A DNA stretch of 64,000 nucleotides from assembly GCF_000378945.1 (NCBI RefSeq), contig NZ_KB900539.1, positions 202,168 to 266,167 on the forward strand. Reading direction: 5' to 3'. Position 1 is the stretch's first letter. Each line of letters opens with the position of its first letter. Below, one piece after another: positions 57,533 through 64,000 of the stretch. The translations under genes were made by a program, and so were the position numbers. This DNA comes from Methyloversatilis universalis EHg5. Lineage in GTDB: Bacteria > Pseudomonadota > Gammaproteobacteria > Burkholderiales > Rhodocyclaceae. A model generated the notes under the pieces. That model was not told where the DNA came from. It saw nothing but the letters and a program-made list of their open reading frames with translations, and did not search any database.

Positions 57533-58660
57533 TCAGCCGGACAGGCCGAAGCGCCGCTGTATCGCGCTCACTTCGCCGATGCAGCTGGCGAGCGCACTGA
57601 CACAGTGCGCGTCCAGCTGGCCGGCGGTGCTCATGCGGCCCAGTTCGGCCAGCGCCTCGTCGTTGCTCCAGGGGCGCTTGTACGGCCGTTCGGCGGTCAG
57701 CGCGTCAAAGATGTCGGCAATGGTGACGATGCGCGCTTCCATCGGGATGTCGTCGCCGCGCAGTCCGCGCGGGTAGCCGCTGCCATCCAGCAGTTCGTGA
57801 TGGCCGCCGACGATGTTGCGCAGGATGGCGAGATAGGGCGTGGCCACCAGTCCGGCTTCCTGCATCACTTCGTCGATCAGCTTCACGCCCAGGTCGACAT
57901 GGGCCTGCATCTGCAGCCGTTCGGGGTCGGTGAGCCGGCCCGGCTTGAGCAGGATGCTGTCCGGTATGCCCACCTTGCCGATGTCGTGCAGCGGCGAGAA
58001 CAGGTAGAGGTGTTCGATGAATTCGTCGTCGAGCCGGTAGTGTCGGGCTACCCGCTGGGCGATCAGCCGCACGTAGCTGGACATGCGGTCCAGATGGCGA
58101 CCGGTTTCGATGTCGCGCAGATGGGCCAGGCCGCGTGCCACCTTCACCATGCCTTCGACCGCGTGCGACAGATTGAACACGTTCAGCACTGACAGCCGGC
58201 ACAGCTGCACATAGATCTGCAGGTCTTCCGGCAGCCGCCCGTCGAAGGCACCGGGCTTGCGCGAATCGAAGAACAGGAAGCCGAGCAGCGTACCCGACTG
58301 GTACAGCGGCACCGTGTAGCTGCTGCGGTAGCCGCGCCCGAGCAGCCACAGCGTGTGCTCGCCATGCGGCGCCGGCAGCTGGGTGAGGTCGTGGATCACC
58401 CGTGTTTCGTGACGCGAGGCGAGTTCGGCCAGCGAGGGCACTTCGGACAGCGGGCGTTCGTACAGCGCCAGCGGGTCGGTCACGTCGCTGGAATTCACAT
58501 AGGTCTTGAGCAGGCCGTGGCGGGCGTCGTACAGCGCGATCGCGATGCGGTGCACCTGCGGGTGGTGGTGGCGCACCTGGGCGTGCAGCCAGCGCATCTG
58601 CTCGTTGAGCGAATTGCCGCCGTCCTCGTCCAGATGTTCGTAGCTGACCTGTTCTTGCAT
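57533..58660 (-). CDS. GAF-like plus HD-GYP cyclic di-GMP phosphodiesterase
   Basis: A soluble protein of 375 aa. The N-terminal 170 residues look like a GAF sensor (RIAIALYDARHGLLKTYVNS..., YRSSYTVPLYQSGTLLGFLFFDS). The C-terminal HD-GYP domain has LFSPLHDIGKVGIPDSILLKPGRL, GHHELLDGSGYPRGLRG and IVTIADIFDALTAERPYK, so the metal ligands and the GYP motif are intact. It should hydrolyse cyclic di-GMP, opposing the diguanylate cyclase encoded at 10-12 kb. The ATG at 58660 is preferred; a longer frame begins at 58723. Confidence 0.9.
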   Translation of the reverse strand: MQEQVSYEHLDEDGGNSLNEQMRWLHAQVRHHHPQVHRIAIALYDARHGLLKTYVNSSDVTDPLALYERPLSEVPSLAELASRHETRVIHDLTQLPAPHGEHTLWLLGRGYRSSYTVPLYQSGTLLGFLFFDSRKPGAFDGRLPEDLQIYVQLCRLSVLNVFNLSHAVEGMVKVARGLAHLRDIETGRHLDRMSSYVRLIAQRVARHYRLDDEFIEHLYLFSPLHDIGKVGIPDSILLKPGRLTDPERLQMQAHVDLGVKLIDEVMQEAGLVATPYLAILRNIVGGHHELLDGSGYPRGLRGDDIPMEARIVTIADIFDALTAERPYKRPWSNDEALAELGRMSTAGQLDAHCVSALASCIGEVSAIQRRFGLSG

Positions 58661-58801
58661 GGGTGCATGTGCGATGCCCGGAAGGCACCGGCGTGGCGAG
58701 CGAAGTGGCGTGTAAGGGGACATAACGTCCGGGCCGATGCCGGCTTGAACGTTTGCGCCTGACTGAGGGCGAATCAGCCTACCTGATGGCGTGTGAAAAA
58801 G

Positions 58802-59395
58802 TCACTCGTTTTCTGGTGCGGGTGTCGGCGGCAGGTCTTCCGGCCGGTCGATGTCGCGCAGCACTGAATCGTCCGGGCTGTCGATCCGGTGCAGCGAACC
58901 GCTGCCCAGCAGTTCGCGTGCGCCCTGGTCACCGTTCAGCGCGCACAGCGCGGCGCGGTGGGCGGCGCCAAAGGCGACCGGGTGACCGCGCCGGCCGGCA
59001 AACGCGGCCGCGGCGATGTCGTCCGGTGTGCGCACTGCGGCGGCCACCGCCCGGATCAGGTCCGGCGCGAGCCAGGGCATGTCGGCCAGCGCCACCAGCC
59101 AGCCATCGGCGCCGGCGCTGGCCCGCACCGCGTCAGCCAGTGCGTGGCCCATGCCGCCTTCGGCGCCGGTGCTTTCCAGAACTTCGCAGCCGGCGTCGCG
59201 CAGCACGGTTGCAAGTGCGTGCTGACCGGGGCGGATGACCGCCAGGCTGCCGGGCAGCGCGGCGCACAGCGCCTGCGCCGCATGTGCGGCCACGCAGCGG
59301 CCGTCCGCCATCGGCGCCAGCAGCTTGCTGCGCTGGCCGTCCGGGTCGAAGCGGCGGCCGTAGCCGGCGGCCAGCAGGATGCCGCGCATCGTCAT
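58802..59395 (-). CDS. MobA/MocA-like molybdenum cofactor nucleotidyltransferase
   Basis: A 197-aa protein with the GT-A nucleotidyltransferase opening ILLAAGYGRRFDPDGQRSKLLAPM, the metal-site region LVALADMPWLAPD and GRRGHPVAFGAAHR, as in MocA, which makes molybdopterin cytosine dinucleotide. It lies downstream of xdhC and an IorAB-type hydroxylase, whose relatives carry the cytosine dinucleotide cofactor. MocA activity is a good inference. Start at 59395; ATG at 59389 is equally possible. Confidence 0.85.
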   Translation of the reverse strand: MTMRGILLAAGYGRRFDPDGQRSKLLAPMADGRCVAAHAAQALCAALPGSLAVIRPGQHALATVLRDAGCEVLESTGAEGGMGHALADAVRASAGADGWLVALADMPWLAPDLIRAVAAAVRTPDDIAAAAFAGRRGHPVAFGAAHRAALCALNGDQGARELLGSGSLHRIDSPDDSVLRDIDRPEDLPPTPAPENE

Positions 59396-59404
59396 CGCGG
59401 TCGG

Positions 59405-59466
59405 GTACGGCGTGCCGGCTCGCCGGGCGGAAGACGGAGGGGGTGCCGTCCGCCCGGCGGCCGTAC
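59405..59466. other. Large nested inverted repeat between xdhC and the mocA-like gene
   Basis: Outer arms GTACGGC/GCCGTAC and inner perfect 10-bp arms GCCGGGCGGA/TCCGCCCGGC with a 17-nt loop, in the 103-bp gap. No T-tract. It could reduce read-through from xdhC or be a mobile palindrome; no second copy noticed. Confidence 0.6.
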
Positions 59467-59498
59467 GCCGTTCGGGTGCGCGCCGGTGGGCGCGCGTG

Positions 59499-60527
59499 TC
59501 AGGTGGGATTGATCGCGCACGACGACAGCGTGTCGGCGGCAATGTCGAGCGCGGCCTTGGCGTCACGTACGTTGAGCAGACTGTCGGCGGCGGCGCCGTT
59601 CTTCATCGCCACCAGCTCGGCGGCGATCGATACCGCGATCTCCGCCGGCGTGCGGCTGCCGATGTACAGACCGGCCGGGCCGTGCAGACGCTCGATCTGC
59701 GCTTCGCTCAGATCGAATTCCTTCAGCCGTTCGCGCCGTGCGTCGTTGTTGTGGCGGGAGCCGAGCGCGGCCACGTAGAAGGCGGGCGACTTCAGCGCCT
59801 CCATCAGCGCGAGGTCGTCCAGCTTCGGGTCATGGGTCAGCGCAATCACTGCGGTGCGCGCGTCCGGCTGCATCGCGATCACCAGATCGTCCGGCATGTC
59901 GCGGCTGAGCACGGTGCCCGGCACATTCCATTCCTCGCTGTATTCCTCGCGCGGGTCGCACACGGTGACCGCGAAGTCGAGCGAACTGGCGATGCGCGCC
60001 AGCGCTGACGACAGCTGGCCGGCGCCGATCAGCAGCAGCCGGTAGCGCGGGCCGAACACGCTGATCAGCGTATGGCCGTCGAAGTGCAGGCCCTGGTCGG
60101 CATGACCGGTGTGCAGCGTCGCGCGGCCGGTGGCCAGATCGAGCCGGCGGGTGGCCAGTTCGTTGCGCGCCAGCCGGGCCAGCAGGTCGTCCAGCGCGCC
60201 GGCGTCGGCCAGCGGCTCCAGCACCAGCTGCAGCGTGCCGCCGCAGGGCAGGCCGAAGCGGCGCGCCTCGTCGGCGGTCACCCCGTAGCTCACCGTGTGC
60301 GCATCGCGCGGCAGACCGTCGCGGCGCAGCCGGTGGATGAGGTCGTCCTCGATGCAGCCGCCGGACACCGAACCGACCGCGCGGCCGTCGTCGCGCAGCG
60401 CCAGCAGCGCGCCGGGCGGGCGCGGCGACGAGCCCCAGGTGCGCACCACCGTCGCCAGCATGACGCGGTGGCCGGCGTTCAGCCAGTCGCGTGCGCGGGT
60501 GAGGACTTCGAGATCGAGACTGTCCAT
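59499..60527 (-). CDS. XdhC/CoxI family molybdenum cofactor insertion protein
   Basis: A 342-aa maturation factor that binds molybdenum cofactor, promotes its sulfuration and inserts it into xanthine-dehydrogenase-family enzymes. The N-terminal XdhC/CoxI domain shows TVVRTWGSSPRPPGALLAL and GSVSGGCIEDDLI. The C-terminal Rossmann part shows RLLLIGAGQLSSALARIA and VAALGSRHNNDARRERL, ending with IGSRTPAEIAVSIAAELVA. GGAGAG precedes the ATG at 60527. It follows the hydroxylase genes by 64 bp. Confidence 0.92.
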   Translation of the reverse strand: MDSLDLEVLTRARDWLNAGHRVMLATVVRTWGSSPRPPGALLALRDDGRAVGSVSGGCIEDDLIHRLRRDGLPRDAHTVSYGVTADEARRFGLPCGGTLQLVLEPLADAGALDDLLARLARNELATRRLDLATGRATLHTGHADQGLHFDGHTLISVFGPRYRLLLIGAGQLSSALARIASSLDFAVTVCDPREEYSEEWNVPGTVLSRDMPDDLVIAMQPDARTAVIALTHDPKLDDLALMEALKSPAFYVAALGSRHNNDARRERLKEFDLSEAQIERLHGPAGLYIGSRTPAEIAVSIAAELVAMKNGAAADSLLNVRDAKAALDIAADTLSSCAINPT

Positions 60528-60591
60528 GGATGGCTCTCCGTGAGCCGCGAACGGTACGCCGCCGGTCAGGCCGCGCACCGTCCGCGACAGA

Positions 60592-62802
60592 TCATGCCTG
60601 CAGCTGTTCGCCGATCGGCAGCGTGTGGATCGTCTTGCCGGTGGCGGCACGCAGCGCGCTCGCCAGTGCCGGCGCGAGCGGCGGCACACCGGGTTCGCCG
60701 ACGCCGGTGGGCGCAGCGGCCGATTTCACGATGTGCACCTCGACCCTGGGCATTTCGTTGATGCGCAGCACCGGGTAGTCGTTGAAGTTCGACTGTTCGA
60801 CCAGGCCGTCCTTCAGCGTGATCGAGCCGGTCAGCGCGGCGGCCAGCGCGTAGCCGATGCCGCCTTCCATCTGCGCCTTCACCACGTCCGGGTTCACGAC
60901 GACACCGCAATCGACCGCACAGACCACGCGGTCGACCTTGAAGCTGCCGTCCTTCTGCACCGTCACCTCGACCACTTCGGCGACGAAGCTGTTGAACGAC
61001 TCATGCACCGCGACGCCGCGACCGCGCTTCGCCCCGTCGGCGGCCGGGGCCAGCGGCTTGTTCCAGCCGGCCTTCTCGGCCGCCAGCTTCAGCACGCCGG
61101 CGTGGCGCGGGTGCTTCTTCAGCAGTGCCAGGCGGTAGGCGACCGGGTCCTTGCCGGCGGCCATCGCCAGATCGTCCAGGAACAGCTCGGTCGCGTAGGC
61201 GGTGTGGGTCGAACCCACCGAACGCCACCACTGCACCGGCACCTTCACGTCGGCATTGGTGGTGTGCAGGTCTACGTTCAGGTTGGGAATGGCATAGGGC
61301 AGCGTGGCCGCGCCCTCGACCGAGGTCACGTCGATGCCGTCCTTCACCAGCACCGGCTCGAACGGCGACCCGGCGATGATGGACTGGCCGACGATGCGCT
61401 GCTGCCAGGCCACCGGCATGCCCTTCGCGTCGAGCGCCGCGCGCACGCGGTGCAGGTAGATCGGGCGGTAGAAGCCGCCGCGCATGTCGTCCTCGCGGCT
61501 CCACACCAGCTTGACCGGTGCGCGGCCGTTGATCGCCTTCACGATCTGCGCGGTTTCCAGCAGATAGTCGGATTGCGGGTTGGCGCGACGGCCGAAGCTG
61601 CCGCCGGCATACACCATGTTCACCTTCACCCGGTCGGCCTCGATGCCGAAGGCCTTGGCGATCGCAAACTGGTCGGCGGTGTGCAGCTGTTCGCCGTTCC
61701 ACACCTCGCACTGTCCGTTCTCGAACTTCATGACGCAGTTCAGCGGTTCCATCGACGCGTGGGCGAGGAAGGGGAATACGTATTCCGCCTCGAACACCTT
61801 GCCGGCCTTGGCCAGTGCCGCTTCGGCATTGCCGTCGTTGCGCGCCACCAGGCCGGCCTTCTTCGCGCGTTCGTGGTAGTCGGCCACGATGGCGTCGCTG
61901 CTGCCGCGGTAAGCCTGCGATTCGTCCCACTCGACCTTGAGCGCGTCGCGGCCCTTCTTCGCGGTCCAGTAGTCAGAGGCGAGGACGGCCACGCCATTCG
62001 CAATGACGACCACGTCCGCCACGCCCTTCACCGCGCGTGCCGCCTTGTCATCGACCGATTTCACGCGGCCGCCGAAGCGCGGCGGGTGGGCGACCACGGC
62101 GACCAGCATGCCCGGCAGCTTCACGTCCTGCGTGAAGATCGCGCGGCCGGTGGTCTTGGCCAGGCTGTCGACGCGCGGTGCGCTGCGGCCGATCAGGTTG
62201 AACTGCTTCGGGTCCTTCAGCTTCACGCTGGCGGGCACCGGCTGTTTGCCTGCGGCTTCCGCCAGTTCGCCGAAGCCGGCCTTCTTCCCGCTGGGGGCGT
62301 GCGACACCACGCCGTTCTTCACCGTGATCTGCGATGCCGGCACCTTCCACTGCGCGGCGGCGGCGCCCACCAGCATGGCGCGGGCGGTGGCGCCGGCACG
62401 GCGCATCTGTTCGTAGGAATTGGCGATGGCGGTGCTGCCGCCGGTGCCCTGCGCCTTCCAGAACAGATTGCCGTAGCGCTTGGCGTCGGCCGGCGCGCCC
62501 TCGACCGTCACGCGCGACCAGTCGGCGTCCAGTTCTTCAGCCACCAGCGTGGCCAGGCCGGTGTAAATGCCCTGGCCCATTTCGAGGTGCTTGGACACCA
62601 CGGTCACCGTGCCGTCGGTGCCGATGCGCAGGAAGGCGTTGGGCGAGAACTCGCCGTCCACCATTGCGCTGCCGGCGTGGCCGGGGCCGCCGGTTTCGGC
62701 CAGTGCGACCGTCGGTGCGACGACGGCGAGCGCCAGGCCGGCGCCGCTCTTCAGAAAGCCGCGGCGGGTGGTCTGGAATGCGTTTTCGATGCGGAAATTC
62801 AT
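60592..62802 (-). CDS. Molybdopterin-binding large subunit, isoquinoline 1-oxidoreductase beta-like (IorB family)
   Basis: A 736-aa catalytic subunit of a periplasmic molybdenum hydroxylase. A twin-arginine signal is clear ([25 protein letters not shown]), so the enzyme is exported folded. Cofactor regions include [34 protein letters not shown]-like [20 protein letters not shown] and [26 protein letters not shown]. The conserved glutamate near the end is in [17 protein letters not shown]. Pairs with the 2Fe-2S subunit encoded 11 bp upstream. Substrate (aldehyde or N-heterocycle) cannot be told. GAGGAG precedes the start. Confidence 0.92.
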   Translation of the reverse strand: MNFRIENAFQTTRRGFLKSGAGLALAVVAPTVALAETGGPGHAGSAMVDGEFSPNAFLRIGTDGTVTVVSKHLEMGQGIYTGLATLVAEELDADWSRVTVEGAPADAKRYGNLFWKAQGTGGSTAIANSYEQMRRAGATARAMLVGAAAAQWKVPASQITVKNGVVSHAPSGKKAGFGELAEAAGKQPVPASVKLKDPKQFNLIGRSAPRVDSLAKTTGRAIFTQDVKLPGMLVAVVAHPPRFGGRVKSVDDKAARAVKGVADVVVIANGVAVLASDYWTAKKGRDALKVEWDESQAYRGSSDAIVADYHERAKKAGLVARNDGNAEAALAKAGKVFEAEYVFPFLAHASMEPLNCVMKFENGQCEVWNGEQLHTADQFAIAKAFGIEADRVKVNMVYAGGSFGRRANPQSDYLLETAQIVKAINGRAPVKLVWSREDDMRGGFYRPIYLHRVRAALDAKGMPVAWQQRIVGQSIIAGSPFEPVLVKDGIDVTSVEGAATLPYAIPNLNVDLHTTNADVKVPVQWWRSVGSTHTAYATELFLDDLAMAAGKDPVAYRLALLKKHPRHAGVLKLAAEKAGWNKPLAPAADGAKRGRGVAVHESFNSFVAEVVEVTVQKDGSFKVDRVVCAVDCGVVVNPDVVKAQMEGGIGYALAAALTGSITLKDGLVEQSNFNDYPVLRINEMPRVEVHIVKSAAAPTGVGEPGVPPLAPALASALRAATGKTIHTLPIGEQLQA

Positions 62803-62813
62803 CTGTGCGCTCC

Positions 62814-63272
62814 TCAGGCCAGGGACTTGGCGGCTTCGTGGATGGCCGCGCGGATGCGCACGTAGGTGGCGCAGCGGCACACGTTGCCGCTCATCGCAGC
62901 GTCGATGTCGGCGTCGGTCGGCTTCGGGTTCGAAGCCAGCAGCGCAGTGGCCGACATGATCTGGCCGGACTGGCAGTAACCGCACTGCACCACGTCCAGC
63001 TTCTGCCACGCGGCCTGCACCGCGGCGCCCACCTTGGCTTCGCCCACCGATTCCACGGTGGTGATCTTCTTGCCCTTCACCGCCGACAGCGGCGTCACGC
63101 AGGAGCGCGTGGCCTGACCGTCGACATGCACCGTACAGGCGCCACACATGGCGATGCCGCAGCCGAACTTGGTGCCGGTCATGTTCAGGCCGTCGCGCAG
63201 CGCCCACAGCAGCGGGGTGTCGTCCGGCAGGTCGACCGCGACGTCGCGGCCATTCAGGTTGATCGTTGCCAT
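62814..63272 (-). CDS. 2Fe-2S subunit of a molybdenum hydroxylase (IorA family)
   Basis: A 152-aa electron-transfer subunit with two iron-sulfur clusters. The plant-ferredoxin-type cluster is FGCGIAMCGACTVHVDGQATRSC. The helical cluster uses QCGYCQSGQ and NVCRCATYVRIR. Starts MATINLNGRDVAVDLPDDTPLLWALRD. No export signal of its own; it would travel with the Tat-signal large subunit. The next upstream large-subunit gene ends 81 bp away, so one small subunit may serve both. Confidence 0.95.
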   Translation of the reverse strand: MATINLNGRDVAVDLPDDTPLLWALRDGLNMTGTKFGCGIAMCGACTVHVDGQATRSCVTPLSAVKGKKITTVESVGEAKVGAAVQAAWQKLDVVQCGYCQSGQIMSATALLASNPKPTDADIDAAMSGNVCRCATYVRIRAAIHEAAKSLA

Positions 63273-63353
63273 GGTTGAGCCCTCATCGATGGCGGTCGGG
63301 CCGCCGGTGGTGGATGAAAATCGCGGGCAGGCCCGCGTTGAAATGGATATCTG

Positions 63354-64000
63354 TCAGGCGCTTCTGAGCTGACCGGAGATCGGCAGCGTGCGCACGCGCT
63401 GGCCGGTGGCGGCAAAAACCGCATTCACCACGGCCGGAATCGCCACCGAGGTGCCGGGTTCGCCTACGCCGCCCGGCGACTCGGCGCTGGGCACGATGTG
63501 GACGTCGATCTGCGGCGCTTCGTTCATCCGCATCATGCGCACGTCGTGGAAATTGCTCTGCTGCACGCGGCCGTCGGCCAGCGTGATTTCGTTCCACAGC
63601 GCCGCGGTGAGGCCGAACATGATGCCGCCCTCCATCTGCGCGACCACGGTGAGCGGATTGACCGCGAAGCCGCAGTCGATGACGCAGGTGACGCGGCGCA
63701 CGCGCACTTCGTTGTCCGCGTTCACCTCGACTTCGGCGACCTGCGCGATGTAGCTGCCGAACACGTGCATCAGCGCGACACCGCGCCCGGCGCGGCTGCC
63801 GGCCGTGGTCTTCAGCGGCGTACCCCAGCCGGATTTCTGTGCCGCCAGATCGAGCACGGCGCGCGTGCGGGCATCCTTGATCAGCGCCCGGCGGTAGGCC
63901 ACCGGGTCCTGCCCCGCTGCGGCGGCCAGCTCGTCGATGAAGCCCTCGACCACGAAGCCGTTGCGGGTCGGTCCGACGCCGCGCCAGAAGGCGGTCGGCA
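63354..64000 (-). CDS. Second IorB-type molybdopterin-binding subunit, 5' part outside the window
   Basis: Only the last 215 or so residues are present, and the frame is open at the window edge. The visible part begins WRGVGPTRNGFVVEGFIDELAAAAGQDPVAYR and continues with YIAQVAEVEVNADNEVRVRRVTCVIDCGFAVNPLTVVAQMEGGIMFGLTAALWNE. It ends SPGGVGEPGTSVAIPAVVNAV, again with the catalytic glutamate. It is clearly a paralogue of the downstream subunit. Same strand, so probably one operon with two alternative large subunits. Confidence 0.9.
   Translation of the reverse strand, partial: PTAFWRGVGPTRNGFVVEGFIDELAAAAGQDPVAYRRALIKDARTRAVLDLAAQKSGWGTPLKTTAGSRAGRGVALMHVFGSYIAQVAEVEVNADNEVRVRRVTCVIDCGFAVNPLTVVAQMEGGIMFGLTAALWNEITLADGRVQQSNFHDVRMMRMNEAPQIDVHIVPSAESPGGVGEPGTSVAIPAVVNAVFAATGQRVRTLPISGQLRSA

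Noticed and set aside
60625-62865. 746-aa open frame on the plus strand opposite the IorB gene
   Set aside because: Mirror image of a well-supported molybdenum hydroxylase gene; no protein-family features.

Overview
The window is about 64 kb of GC-rich chromosomal DNA from a betaproteobacterium. Evidence for this includes the polA–DUF2782–thrB and nadD–rsfS–rlmH–maf–rng blocks, the SAH riboswitch in front of ahcY, and the general protein character. A Rhodocyclales or Methyloversatilis-like organism fits, but the genus is my inference. There is no rRNA, prophage, IS element or CRISPR array. One tRNA gene is present.

Layout. 1-3.7 kb: a three-gene ABC exporter (ATPase cut by the window edge, FtsX-type permease, HlyD-type adaptor) and a TlpA-like thioredoxin. 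3.7-9.2 kb: a DUF4197 protein, a 73-aa cysteine-tailed protein, tex, and rep helicase. 9.2-13.2 kb: a membrane cytochrome c, tRNA-Arg(CCG), a Cache-PAS-GGDEF diguanylate cyclase and an acyltransferase. 13.4-23 kb: a housekeeping run (polA, LOG protein, DUF2782, thrB, a membrane protein, nadD, rsfS, rlmH, maf, rng). 23-29 kb: a signalling neighbourhood with a DUF1232 protein, a haem-binding DUF3365/HAMP sensor, a structured repeat cluster, a Ser/Thr kinase with extra domains, a zinc-ribbon membrane protein and a convergent membrane-anchored C13 (legumain-like) peptidase. 29-41 kb: SAH-riboswitch ahcY, an unusual fused alpha-carbonic anhydrase, TPP-riboswitch thiC, priA, hemE, and the trkA-trkH potassium system.

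41-55 kb is the most interesting part. It is a urease operon, read right to left as ureD, ureA, a 92-aa orphan, ureB, a 71-aa orphan, ureC, then ureE, ureF, ureG. A complete type I restriction-modification locus (hsdR-hsdS-AlbA_2 gene-hsdM, same strand) splits it between ureC and ureE. Inside that locus, the 670-bp gap before hsdM carries three 82-bp modules with identical internal geometry. Each is a half-site GGATAACAA and, exactly 56 bp further on, a palindrome TTGTTATCC-N8-GGATAACAA. A fourth palindrome and two hairpin repeats are also present. I could not assign this array to a known element, and it is my main candidate for something undescribed. It is placed to control hsdM and, by read-through, ureEFG.

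55-64 kb: a divergent trypsin-like protease, a membrane-anchored unknown, an HD-GYP phosphodiesterase, and a molybdenum hydroxylase cluster. The cluster holds a MocA-like nucleotidyltransferase, XdhC, an IorB-type large subunit, an IorA-type 2Fe-2S subunit, and a second IorB-type subunit cut by the window end.
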